Below are positions 56,243-63,900 of a stretch of DNA of 64,000 nt, piece by piece. The DNA comes from Inquilinus sp. Marseille-Q2685. GTDB taxonomy: Bacteria > Pseudomonadota > Alphaproteobacteria > DSM-16000 > Inquilinaceae. The notes beneath the pieces are model-generated. The model ran no database searches and was not told the origin of the DNA. It saw only the letters and a program-made list of their open reading frames with translations. The DNA is taken from the NCBI RefSeq assembly GCF_916619195.1, contig NZ_CAKAKL010000009.1, forward strand, positions 186,001 through 250,000, given 5' to 3'. Numbering within the stretch: the first letter of the stretch is position 1; the number at the start of each line of letters is the position of its first letter. Both the position numbers and the translations under genes were made by a program.

Positions 56243-57265
56243 TCAGCCGCCGGCCAGCGTCTTGTAGACATCGAGGCCGATACCCTTGCACACGAAGCGG
56301 TTGGTGAAGGCCTTGCCCACGTCCAGCCCGGCCTCCAGCACGCCGGCCTTGACCATGCTGTCGTAGAAGCGCTGGTACCGCTCCGCGCTCTGGCAGCCGA
56401 TGCCCTTGGCCTCGGCGTCGCCGGCGATGATGATGTGCTGGGCCTTGAGCTGCTCGCGCCCATAGGCCAGCTGCTCGTCCGTCATCTCCGGATTGTCCTT
56501 CTTGATCAGGGCGTTGGCCGCCGCCGGGTCGCCGAAGAGATAGTTGTACCAGCCGATGATCGAGGCATCGACGAAGCGCTGCACCAGGTCCGGGTTCTGG
56601 TCGATCAGCGACTGCTGCACCGCGATGGTGGTCGAATAGGCCTCGTAGCCGTTGTCGGCGAGCAGGAAGACCTTGGGCTTCCAGCCGGCCTGCGCCTCGA
56701 TGTCCCGTGGCTCGGAAGTCAGGTAGCCCTGCTGGCCGGATCTCGGGTCGGCGATGAAGGGGGCGGGGTTGAAGGTGTAGGGCTTGTACTGTTCGTCCCG
56801 GAAGCCGGGATAGGCCGATTTCAGCCAGCGGAAATAGGTGTCGTAGCCCTCGCCGGACAGGAACAGCGTGTCCAGCTTCGCCAGGTCGCCGATGGTCTCG
56901 ATCCGCCGGTCGGGATGGGCCATCAGGATCTGCGGGTCCTTCTGGAAGATGGCGGCGACGTTGATCACCGGCACGCCTTCCTTGACCGAATCGAAGGCGT
57001 CCAGCGTGCCGCCCATGAAGAAGTCGATCTGGCCGGCCACGAGGCGCGCCCGGTTGGCCGCCTGCGGCCCGCCCATGACGATGGTGACATCGAGGCCGAA
57101 CTTGGCATAGGTGCCGTCCGCCACCGCCTGGTAGTAGCCGCCGTGCTCGGCCTGGGCCAGCCAGTTGGTGCCGAAGCTGACCTTGTCGGCCGCCGAGGCC
57201 GCACCGACCGACAGCGCGGCCGTCAGCCCGAGGGCGAGAGCGAGGACCCGTCCGAAAAGTTGCAT
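56243..57265 (-). CDS. ABC transporter substrate-binding protein, NMT1/THI5-like
   Basis: A 340-residue periplasmic protein. The signal peptide MQLFGRVLALALGLTAALSV ends at a likely AASA cleavage site. The mature part has the NMT1/THI5-like start VSFGTNWLAQAEHGGYYQAVADGTYAKFGLDVTI and the GGPQAANRARLVAGQIDFFMGG region, as in binding proteins for pyrimidines, hydroxymethylpyrimidine or sulfonates. It is the first gene of a five-gene unit with ATPase, permease, deaminase-like and FAD oxidase genes. The ligand may be a pyrimidine or another N-heterocycle. Confidence 0.92.
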   Translation of the reverse strand: MQLFGRVLALALGLTAALSVGAASAADKVSFGTNWLAQAEHGGYYQAVADGTYAKFGLDVTIVMGGPQAANRARLVAGQIDFFMGGTLDAFDSVKEGVPVINVAAIFQKDPQILMAHPDRRIETIGDLAKLDTLFLSGEGYDTYFRWLKSAYPGFRDEQYKPYTFNPAPFIADPRSGQQGYLTSEPRDIEAQAGWKPKVFLLADNGYEAYSTTIAVQQSLIDQNPDLVQRFVDASIIGWYNYLFGDPAAANALIKKDNPEMTDEQLAYGREQLKAQHIIIAGDAEAKGIGCQSAERYQRFYDSMVKAGVLEAGLDVGKAFTNRFVCKGIGLDVYKTLAGG

Positions 57266-57547
57266 GAAGCCGATCCCTATGTCGTTTTTTTATGCCGCAG
57301 CGCCAAAGACGACAGGAAGCAACGGCCGTGCCATCCGCCTCCGATTGGAAGAGGCGCCGCGGCCGGCCGGCGATCCGCGGGGTATCGTTCCCGCCGGGCG
57401 CCGGACGGCGGTGCGCCGCGGCCGACGCCCTTCCCTCCGGTTGCCCAACGAATGGGCAGCCTAGTCCAGTTTTCCGGCACGCGGCAACCTTGCGCCGGCC
57501 CGTCGCCGGTCCTACGGTTTCCTGCCTTTTCCGGGAGACGAATCCCC

Positions 57548-57949
57548 TTGTCGCGCCCCATCACCCCGGCCGGAATCCGGCCGCCCTTCGCCCGCTACAG
57601 CCATGCCGTCGAGGTGCCGGCGGGCAGCCGCCTGGTGGTCTGCTCCGGCCAGCTCGGCATCGGCCCGGACGAGGCGGTGCCGGACACGGTCGAGGGCCAG
57701 GCCGAGCTGTGCTTCGAGAACATCCGGGCGATCCTGGCGGCGGCGGGGATGGACCTGTCGCACATCATCCGGATCAACGCCTTCGTCACCGGGCGGGAGC
57801 ATCTGAAGGGCTACATGGCGGTGCGCGACCGCGTCGTCGCCGACCCGCCCCCGGCCTCGACCCTGATGATCGTCTCCGGCTTCTCCCGGCCGGAGTTCCT
57901 GGTCGAGGTGGAGGTCATCGCCGCTGGGCCGGCAGAGGCCGTTGAATGA
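57548..57949 (+). CDS. RidA family protein, paralogue
   Basis: A 133-residue Rid-type protein. It starts at a TTG (MSRPITPAGIRPPFARYSH) with GGGAG upstream; no ATG is available. It shares PFARYSHA with the copy at 3244-3630 and likewise has ASTLMIV where RidA has the catalytic Arg (PARSxVEV), so it is not a standard enamine deaminase. It is divergent from the importer-deaminase operon, 282 bp away, and precedes a creatininase-family gene on the same strand with a 78-bp palindrome between. Confidence 0.85.
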   Translation: MSRPITPAGIRPPFARYSHAVEVPAGSRLVVCSGQLGIGPDEAVPDTVEGQAELCFENIRAILAAAGMDLSHIIRINAFVTGREHLKGYMAVRDRVVADPPPASTLMIVSGFSRPEFLVEVEVIAAGPAEAVE

Positions 57950-57959
57950 CCTATTTTGT

Positions 57960-58037
57960 TGTCATGCCCGGGCTTGACCCGGGCATCCAGAAGGTGTCGA
58001 CGCTCTCTGGATTGCCGGGTCAAGCCCGGCAATGACA
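57960..58037. repeat. 78-bp palindromic repeat, copy 2
   Basis: Same length and arms as 6774-6851; only the centre around GTCGAC and a few other positions differ. It separates the RidA-like and creatininase-like genes. Confidence 0.85.
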
Positions 58038-58094
58038 GCAAAGGGATGGACCGGTCTCTTCCCTCCGATGCCCGCCGCCTGAAAGGACTCACCG

Positions 58095-58895
58095 ATGCTG
58101 CCGAAGCGTTACTGGTACGAGATGACGACGCTCGACTTCCGGGAGGGATCCGAGGGCTGGATCGCGGTGCAGCCGGTCTGCGCCATCGAGCAGCATGGGC
58201 CGCACCTGCCGGTCTACACCGACACCTGCATCGCCGAGGGCATGGTGCGGCGGGGGCTGCAGCTGCTGCCGGCCGACCTGCCGGTGACCTTCCTGCCCAC
58301 CCAGGCGGTCGGCAAGTCGAACGAGCACATCGCCTCGCCCGGCACCCTCACCCTGTCCTGGGAGACGCTGACGCAAGTCCTGATCGAGATCGGCGAGAGC
58401 GTGCGGCGGGCGGGGCTGCGCAAGCTGATCCTGATCAACTCCCACGGCGGCAACGTGCCGATCCTCGACGTGGTGGCGCGCGAGCTCAGGGTCCGGCACG
58501 GCATGCTGGCGGTGCATTCGGCCTGGTCGCGCTTCGGCAACCCGGACGGGCTGTTCCCGCCCGAGGAGTCGACCTACGGCATCCATGGCGGCGACATGGA
58601 GACCTCGGTGATGCTGCATCTGCGCCCCGACCTGGTGAAGATGGAGCTAGCCGAGGATTTCCGGTCGACCCAGCTGGACTTCATCCGGGAGTTCGCGCAT
58701 CTGCGGGCGCATGGCGTGTCGCAGTTCGGCTGGATGGCGCAGGACCTGAACCCCGGCGGCGCGGTCGGCAACGCCGCCAACGCCACGGCGGAGAAGGGGC
58801 GCCAGGTCGTCGACCACCAGGCCGCCGCCTTCGTCGCCCTGTGCCGCGACGTGCACGGCTTCGACCTGTCGCGGCTGTGGGAGCTTGGCGCCTAA
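58095..58895 (+). CDS. creatininase family protein
   Basis: A 266-residue metal hydrolase of the creatininase/MftE group. The metal site is visible in EQHGPHLPVYTD (Glu, His and Asp) and NSHGGN, and a second acidic site in HGGDMETS. Creatininase opens creatinine to creatine; other members cleave cyclic amides or peptide ends, so the substrate is not fixed. Context: a cytosine-deaminase-like enzyme and an NMT1-type importer lie divergently 1-4 kb away, and a RidA-like gene directly upstream. Convergent with the cyclase gene. Confidence 0.9.
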   Translation: MLPKRYWYEMTTLDFREGSEGWIAVQPVCAIEQHGPHLPVYTDTCIAEGMVRRGLQLLPADLPVTFLPTQAVGKSNEHIASPGTLTLSWETLTQVLIEIGESVRRAGLRKLILINSHGGNVPILDVVARELRVRHGMLAVHSAWSRFGNPDGLFPPEESTYGIHGGDMETSVMLHLRPDLVKMELAEDFRSTQLDFIREFAHLRAHGVSQFGWMAQDLNPGGAVGNAANATAEKGRQVVDHQAAAFVALCRDVHGFDLSRLWELGA

Positions 58896-60139
58896 GCCGG
58901 CGTGAACACCTCGACCGGCACCCGCACGCCGCGCAGGGTCTGCGGGCCGAGGCAGCGGAACAGCTGCGGCGCCGCCAGCGCCTCGACGAAGCGGCGGCTG
59001 ACCACCATCGGCACGCCCAGCGCGCCGCACAGGGTCTCCAGCCGGGCGGCCTCGTTCACCGCCGGGCCGATGATGGTGAAGTCCAGCCGCTGGCCCGAAC
59101 CGACATTGCCGTACAGCACGTCGCCGACATGCAGCGCCACGTCCAGCGTCAGCACCGGCGCGCCCGCTTCGGCCCGGCGGAGGTTGATCGCGGCGATCCG
59201 CTCCAGCGCCTCGGCCGCGGCGGCCAGCGTCCGGCCGCAGGTCTCCGCCGGATCCGCCTCGGCGAAGGCGAAGGTGGCCAGCAGGCCGTCACCCATGAAC
59301 TTCAGCACCTGCCCGCCGCGGGCCTCGACCGGCGTCGCCAGCGCGTCGAGATAGTCGTCCAGCATGGCGACCAGCTGGTCCTGCGGCAGGGCATCGGCCA
59401 GGGCAGTGAAGCCGCGCAGGTCGCCGACCAGGATCGCGGCCGAGATGGTCTCGACCGAGCCGCGGCGGATCTCGCCGTCCAGCACCCGCCGGCCGACGTC
59501 GCGGCCGAGATAGGTGCCCAGCACGGTGCGGAAGGCGGAGAGATCGATGCCGGCGCGGATGGCGGCGCCGAACACCGGCATCAGGTCGTCGAGCGCCCGC
59601 ACCTCGGCCTCGGTGAAGCCGCTGGGCCGGTCGGTCGCCAGCGTCACCGAGGCGCCGGTGCGCAGCGGGTGCAGCGTGCCGTCGAAGCCGAAGGGGATGA
59701 TGAAGCAGAGATAGTCGGTGGCGCCGGCATCGCGGAACTCGGCCAGGACCGGGAAGCGGTCCACGCCCTCGCCCCGTTCCAGCCGGTAGCGGGTCAGCGG
59801 CACGATGTCCTCGGCCTTGGCGGCGGCCGGATCGGCGGCGGCTTCCCGGGCGGCCAGCACCGCCTCGTAGATCGGGCTGGGGCTTGCGATCCTGCCCCAG
59901 GAGCCGTGGCCGTACTCCTCCCTCTCCCGGACGCCGTCGCGGGTCCAGATCAGGCCGAACGCCTCCATCTCCGGATGCAGGGTGGTGGCCGAGAGATAGG
60001 CCCGCCACAGCGGGATGCCGGCTTCGAGCAGGCCGTCGGCGAAGCCGCAGGCGACGTCCTGCACCGGCCCGGCCATCAGCGCCTGGTTGCCCAGCCAGCG
60101 CCGAAGGCGGGCCAGGGCGGCGGCGGTCCTATCGATCAC
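58892..60139 (-). CDS. class III adenylate cyclase
   Basis: A 415-residue protein. The C-terminal half is a class III cyclase domain: metal Asp in ILVGDLRGFT and FMGDGLLATF, the substrate-specifying Lys in LKFMGDG and Asp in LDFTIIG, and the transition-state Asn/Arg in VNEAARLE. These predict ATP as substrate. The N-terminal 200 residues contain GLLEAGIPLWRAYLSATTLHPEMEA, a sensory region often seen with this cyclase type, without membrane segments. The GTG at 60139 overlaps the DUF971 stop, so cAMP synthesis is coupled to that conserved gene row. Confidence 0.9.
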   Translation of the reverse strand: MIDRTAAALARLRRWLGNQALMAGPVQDVACGFADGLLEAGIPLWRAYLSATTLHPEMEAFGLIWTRDGVREREEYGHGSWGRIASPSPIYEAVLAAREAAADPAAAKAEDIVPLTRYRLERGEGVDRFPVLAEFRDAGATDYLCFIIPFGFDGTLHPLRTGASVTLATDRPSGFTEAEVRALDDLMPVFGAAIRAGIDLSAFRTVLGTYLGRDVGRRVLDGEIRRGSVETISAAILVGDLRGFTALADALPQDQLVAMLDDYLDALATPVEARGGQVLKFMGDGLLATFAFAEADPAETCGRTLAAAAEALERIAAINLRRAEAGAPVLTLDVALHVGDVLYGNVGSGQRLDFTIIGPAVNEAARLETLCGALGVPMVVSRRFVEALAAPQLFRCLGPQTLRGVRVPVEVFTPA

Positions 60140-60518
60140 GCGACAGGCCGCGCGCTTCCAGCGCGGCGAGATAGGCGCGCCACAGCTCGTCCTGCCGGGT
60201 CGCCAGCTCGTGCAGCCAAGTCCAGGAATAGATCCCGGTGTCGTGGCCGTCGTCGAACACCAGCCGCACCGCATAATGGCCGACCGGCTCGACCGCGGTG
60301 ATGGCGACGTTGCGCTTGCCGCCGACGATGGTCTTCTGCGACGGGCCGTGGCCCTGGACCTCGGCCGACGGGCTCTCGACCCGCAGCAGCTCGGCCGACA
60401 GGGTGACGTGCAGCCCGTCGTCGAAGCGCAGCTCCAGCACGCGCTCGGCCCGCTTCAGCCGGATCTCGACCGGCCGGGCGGCGCTGCCGGTCAAAGGCGG
60501 GCTGCCCATGTCGGTCAT
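60129..60518 (-). CDS. DUF971 (gamma-butyrobetaine hydroxylase-like N-terminal) protein
   Basis: A 129-residue protein of the family that resembles the N-terminal domain of gamma-butyrobetaine hydroxylase. Markers are RPVEIRLKRAERVLELRFDDG and the C-terminal HYAVRLVFDDGHDTGIYSWTWLHELA. Stand-alone members have been linked to Fe-S or molybdenum cofactor insertion, but the role here is unknown. It starts 4 bp after the Trm112-type gene and overlaps the cyclase by 11 nt. Confidence 0.9.
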   Translation of the reverse strand: MTDMGSPPLTGSAARPVEIRLKRAERVLELRFDDGLHVTLSAELLRVESPSAEVQGHGPSQKTIVGGKRNVAITAVEPVGHYAVRLVFDDGHDTGIYSWTWLHELATRQDELWRAYLAALEARGLSRDR

Positions 60519-60522
60519 GGGG

Positions 60523-60771
60523 TCAGCGCCGCGCGTCGGGGTCGAGCGGCCGGGCCTCGTCGATCAGCATGATCGGGATGCCGTCGCGGATCGGATAGGC
60601 CAGCCGCGCCTGGTCCGAGATCAGCTCCTGCGCTTTGGCGTCATAGCGCAGCGGCGCCTTGGTCAGCGGGCAGACCAGCATCTCCAGCAGCCGCGGGTCG
60701 ACCGCCGTCGGGCTGCTGGGGGCGGGGCTGCTGGAACCGGCTGGGCTGCCGGAATCGGATGTATCGCTCAT
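60523..60771 (-). CDS. Trm112 family protein
   Basis: An 82-residue protein. A Ser/Pro-rich, nonconserved N-terminal tail precedes the Trm112 core [29 protein letters not shown] and [18 protein letters not shown]. In bacteria such proteins are short and lack most of the zinc ligands; eukaryotic Trm112 activates methyltransferases. The start at 60771 (MSDTSD) is preferred over the codon two positions upstream. It lies in the conserved run between the Lon-domain and DUF971 genes. Confidence 0.9.
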   Translation of the reverse strand: MSDTSDSGSPAGSSSPAPSSPTAVDPRLLEMLVCPLTKAPLRYDAKAQELISDQARLAYPIRDGIPIMLIDEARPLDPDARR

Positions 60772-60798
60772 GGGCACGGGGTCCGGGAACAGGGGCCG

Positions 60799-61458
60799 TC
60801 AGTGGCGCACGCGGCCGGCATGGCCGCCATGGATCGCCATCCGGATGATCGATAGCATGACTTGGGTGCGCTCGCAGAGATCCTTCGCCTCGAGCAGCGC
60901 CTGCTTCTCCTGCGGCTCGAACGGGCAGATCATGGCCAGCGAAGTGACCAGGCGCTCGTCCGGGGTCTGGCCGATCGCCTCCCAGTCGGCCGACAGGCCG
61001 GCGATACGGAAATAGTCGGTCAGGGCCCGGTTCAACCCGGCGCGGTCGATCTCCGCCGCAGACGGCTCGGCCATGTCGGCGGCGAAGCCGGTCCAGCCCG
61101 GCCGCACCCGGCGATAGCCGCGCCGCTCCTCCAGCTCCTCTTCGACCCGGAACCGGCACAGCCCGGTCAGGGTGATCAGGTAGCGGCCGTCATCGGTCTC
61201 GTCGAAGCTGGTGATCCGGCCGGCGCAGCCGACGGCGTAAAGCGGCGGCGGCGCCGCGCCCCAGTTGCCGGGGCGCGGCTGGATCATGCCGATCATCCGG
61301 CCGCCGGCCAGCGCATCCTCGACCATGGCGAGGTAGCGCGGCTCGAAGATGTTGAGGGGCAGGAGGCCGCGCGGCAGCAGCAGGACCCCGGGCAGGGGGA
61401 AGACCGGCAGGTCGGTGCCGAGGTCCTGGAAGGCGGGCGCGCGCGGCCCCCTCTTCAT
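60799..61458 (-). CDS. LON substrate-binding domain protein
   Basis: A 219-residue protein that carries only the N-terminal substrate-binding domain of the Lon protease, without ATPase or protease parts. Markers are LPVFPLPGVLLLPRGLLPLNIFEPRYLAMVEDAL and the later GCAGRITSF and YLITLTGLCRFRV. It may bind unfolded proteins or serve as an adaptor. Its gene stands 13 bp downstream of the thioredoxin-TPR gene, an order found across alphaproteobacteria. Confidence 0.93.
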   Translation of the reverse strand: MKRGPRAPAFQDLGTDLPVFPLPGVLLLPRGLLPLNIFEPRYLAMVEDALAGGRMIGMIQPRPGNWGAAPPPLYAVGCAGRITSFDETDDGRYLITLTGLCRFRVEEELEERRGYRRVRPGWTGFAADMAEPSAAEIDRAGLNRALTDYFRIAGLSADWEAIGQTPDERLVTSLAMICPFEPQEKQALLEAKDLCERTQVMLSIIRMAIHGGHAGRVRH

Positions 61459-61471
61459 GTTTCGATCCGGC

Positions 61472-62389
61472 TCATGAAAACAGGAGCGAGGACAACCGAC
61501 GCCGGCCGGACAGGGTCAGGGGGTCGGTCGGGCCCAGCGCCTCGAACAGCTTGACCAGCTGCTTGCGCGCCGCCTGGTCGTTCCACTCGCGGTCGCGGCG
61601 GAACAGCTCCAGCAGCTCGTCCACCGCCGCGTCCTGCTGGCCGGCGCCGTAGAGGGCGGTCGACAGCTCGTAGCGGGCCTCATGGTCGTTCGGGTTGGCC
61701 TCCAACCGCTGCCGCAGCCCGGCCAGGCCGGCGATGGCGGCGGCGCTCTGCTCAGCCAGCTCCAGCGCGCTCTTCGCCGCCAGCACGTCCGCATGGCGCG
61801 CCAGATCGGGGCTCAGGCTCTCCAGGAACTGCTTGGCCTGCTCGGTCTCGCCCAGCGCGATCAGGCAACGGGCCAGGCCGGCCGCGGCGGCCGCGCTGTC
61901 CGGGGCATGCGCCAGGACATGCTGGTAGATGCCGGCCGCCTCCTCGATGTTGCCGCTGTCGAGCACGCTCTTGGCCTCGGCCAGCAGCTGGTCGACATGA
62001 TCGTGGGCGTCGTGCCCGGCCAGCTGCACCAGCTTGTCGATGAAGCTCTTGACCTGGCTCTCCGGCACCGCGCCCATGAAGCCGTCGACCGGGCGGCCCT
62101 GGTAGAAGGCGTAGACCGTCGGCACCGACTGGATGCGCAGCTGCGCCGCCAGGGCCTGGTTCTGGTCGATGTCGACCTTGACCAGCCGGACCTTGCCCTG
62201 GGCGGCCTGGACCTGCTTCTCCAGGATCGGGCCCAGCGTCTTGCACGGGCCGCACCAGGTGGCCCAGAAGTCGACGACGACCGGCACCTCCATCGAGGCC
62301 TCGATCACGTCGGCGCGGAAGCCGGCGGTGTTGCTGTCCTTGATCACCGGTGCGGCGCCGCCGGAAGCGGCATTGAGAAGGGCGTCCAT
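61472..62389 (-). CDS. thioredoxin-TPR co-chaperone (CnoX-like)
   Basis: A 305-residue fusion. The N-terminal thioredoxin domain has the active site WCGPC (Cys46, Cys49) and the cis-Pro in QSVPTVYAF. From about residue 130 it has tetratricopeptide-like helices (YQHVLAHAPDSAAAAAGLARCLI and following) plus a C-terminal LLELFRRDREWNDQAARKQLVKLFEALG typical of CnoX/YbbN. CnoX protects substrates from oxidation and passes them to GroEL. The start at 62389 (MDALLN) is preferred over 62440. First gene of the Lon-domain, Trm112, DUF971 and cyclase run. Confidence 0.93.
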   Translation of the reverse strand: MDALLNAASGGAAPVIKDSNTAGFRADVIEASMEVPVVVDFWATWCGPCKTLGPILEKQVQAAQGKVRLVKVDIDQNQALAAQLRIQSVPTVYAFYQGRPVDGFMGAVPESQVKSFIDKLVQLAGHDAHDHVDQLLAEAKSVLDSGNIEEAAGIYQHVLAHAPDSAAAAAGLARCLIALGETEQAKQFLESLSPDLARHADVLAAKSALELAEQSAAAIAGLAGLRQRLEANPNDHEARYELSTALYGAGQQDAAVDELLELFRRDREWNDQAARKQLVKLFEALGPTDPLTLSGRRRLSSLLFS

Positions 62390-62449
62390 GGCGTTGTCCC
62401 AGGTCTGGTATTGATCTGTGCCGAAGGCCGGCGGCGGCAAGCGGCGGCG

Positions 62450-63064
62450 TCAGCCGCCGGCAGGCGCATCCTCCGCCGATGGCGTGATGGTGGCCGGCTC
62501 CGCCGGCAGGGTGACGGAGTCGAGATCGACGATATGGGGTTCATGGCCGCAGCTGGCAATGAAGGCCAGCAGGCCGGCCGGCTCGATCGCCGTGGTCATG
62601 GTGTTGACCAGCGGATGGAAGTGCAGGGTGCCGTGCCGCATCATGTCGGCGTCCAGCACGATCGTCACCCGCCGGGCGTCGTCGTTGATGATGGCGAAGG
62701 GCGTGACCGAGCCGGGGGTGACGCCCAGCGCCTCCATCAGCCGGTCGGGCGAGCCGAAGGACAGCCGGCCGGATCCCAGCAGCTCGCCCAGCGCCTTCAG
62801 GTCGACGCGGCGCTCCTCCTCGCAGACGACGAGCCATTCCTGGCCCTTCTTGTTGCGCAGGAACAGGTTCTTGGAGTGCCAGCCGGGCAGCAGGCCGCGC
62901 AGGTGGCGCGATTCCTCGACCGTGAACACGGCCTCGTGCTCATGCGTCGCGACCTCGACGCCGAGCGAGCGCAGCCGGGCGAACAGGTCCGCCGAGGTCG
63001 CGCAGGGGCGGGCTGCGGCGGCGGGCAGGGACGATTCGGGGGCGGTGCTGTCGGGCGCGGTCAT
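62450..63064 (-). CDS. prolyl-tRNA editing (YbaK/ProX) domain protein
   Basis: A 204-residue stand-alone editing domain. The family core is FTVEESRHLRGLLPGWHSKNLFLRNKKGQEWLVVC (with the conserved KNLFLR Lys) and LGVTPGSVTPFAIINDD. These proteins hydrolyse mischarged Ala-tRNA-Pro in trans. The N-terminal 30 residues and the Pro/Ala-rich tail are not conserved. The ATG at 63064 is chosen. It is upstream of the CnoX-like gene by about 60 bp and divergent from the tRNA-Gly gene. Confidence 0.92.
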   Translation of the reverse strand: MTAPDSTAPESSLPAAAARPCATSADLFARLRSLGVEVATHEHEAVFTVEESRHLRGLLPGWHSKNLFLRNKKGQEWLVVCEEERRVDLKALGELLGSGRLSFGSPDRLMEALGVTPGSVTPFAIINDDARRVTIVLDADMMRHGTLHFHPLVNTMTTAIEPAGLLAFIASCGHEPHIVDLDSVTLPAEPATITPSAEDAPAGG

Positions 63065-63164
63065 GGGCGGTGTTATACGAGCCCGCAGCCGCGCTTCCAA
63101 GCCCGCCCCGGCCGTCGCTTCGCCGCGGTGTCGCGCGGCGCGAAAAATTTCCGCATTTAGATGC

Positions 63165-63192
63165 TTGCAAATCCCGCGGCATCGGATATAAC
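63165..63192 (+). promoter_or_regulatory. promoter of the tRNA-Gly gene
   Basis: TTGCAA (63165-63170) and TATAAC (63187-63192) with a 16-bp spacer lie about 40 bp before the tRNA, a good sigma70 match in otherwise GC-rich sequence. Confidence 0.75.
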
Positions 63193-63232
63193 CCGCCACC
63201 TCGACGGGCGCTGCGGCGCCGACGACGCCAGA

Positions 63233-63307
63233 GCGGGCGTAGCTCAGGGGTAGAGCACAACCTTGCCAAGGTTGGGGTCGAGGGTTCGAATCCCTTCGCC
63301 CGCTCCA
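63233..63307 (+). tRNA. tRNA-Gly, anticodon GCC
   Basis: A 75-base tRNA including an encoded CCA end. The acceptor arms are GCGGGCG and CGCCCGC with discriminator T. The D-arm is GCTCAGGGGTAGAGC, the anticodon loop is TTGCCAA with GCC, and the T-arm is GAGGGTTCGAATCCCTT. All stems pair. Confidence 0.97.
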
Positions 63308-63337
63308 GTTTCTTCCAGGAAAATCAGTGACTTAGCG

Positions 63338-63359
63338 AACGCCCTCATGGGCGTTTTCT
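63338..63359 (+). terminator. terminator after tRNA-Gly
   Basis: AACGCCC and GGGCGTT pair around TCAT and run into TTCT. It lies 30 bp downstream of the tRNA. Confidence 0.8.
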
Positions 63360-63543
63360 GCTTCCCCGGCCTCGCTTGTCCAAGCGGGGAAGCAGGGGGG
63401 AAGCAACCGGACGCATGTTGCAGCGCACCCTGATGCCGCTGTGACGCCGGTCGTCTCCAAGCCCGACTCGCCATCTTGCCTCCATCAACTCGGTCCAGAA
63501 GCCGTGCGTGCGATCGTCCGGAGGACGCGACGCCGGTGCTCAT
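63360..63543. other. noncoding stretch between the tRNA and the toxin-antitoxin genes
   Basis: No gene or RNA was recognised. It holds two short copies of GGGGAAGCA-like sequence and has less codon-like structure than its surroundings. No integrase gene or clear repeat of the tRNA 3' end was found. Confidence 0.5.
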
Positions 63544-63572
63544 TTGCATCCCAAGTTTGGTCTGGATATATT
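63544..63572 (+). promoter_or_regulatory. promoter of the toxin-antitoxin operon
   Basis: TTGCAT (63544-63549) and TATATT (63567-63572) have a 17-bp spacer and lie 26 bp before the GTG start of the antitoxin gene. Confidence 0.65.
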
Positions 63573-63597
63573 ACGGGAAATTGCCTGGAGAGCAAGT

Positions 63598-63900
63598 GTG
63601 GCCAGCAACTCGCAACGTCGCGCCATCCGGGAGTACCGGTCCCGTCTCACCGCTCGAGGCCTGGCGCGCTTCGAGGTGCTGGGCCTCGACACCGACCGCG
63701 ACCTGATCCGGTCTCTCGCGCGCCGGCTGGCGGAAGGCGGTCCGGAGGCCTCTCGGCTCCGCGCCGTGGTGAGCCAGGGTATCGCCGGCGAGGCGCCGAG
63801 CAAGGGCGGCATCCTCGCCGCGCTGCGCCGTTCGCCCCTGGTCGGAGCGGATCTCGACCTGCCGCGTCCCCGTGAGGAAGGACGCCAAGTCAATCTCTGA
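63598..63900 (+). CDS. putative antitoxin of a VapBC/FitAB-like pair
   Basis: A 100-residue, Arg-rich protein read from a GTG at 63598 behind GGAGAGC. It opens VASNSQRRAIREYRSRLTARGLARFEVLGLDTDRDLIRSLARRLAEGG, a ribbon-helix-helix-like or helical DNA-binding start, and ends with EEGRQVNL. Its stop overlaps the start of a PIN-domain gene (ATGA), the usual coupling of antitoxin and toxin. The antitoxin family is not certain. Confidence 0.78.
   Translation: MASNSQRRAIREYRSRLTARGLARFEVLGLDTDRDLIRSLARRLAEGGPEASRLRAVVSQGIAGEAPSKGGILAALRRSPLVGADLDLPRPREEGRQVNL

Noticed and set aside
63244-63549. 101-codon minus-strand frame running through the tRNA-Gly gene
   Set aside because: Its C-terminal GEGIRTLDPNLGKVVLYP is the well-known spurious translation of a tRNA complement.
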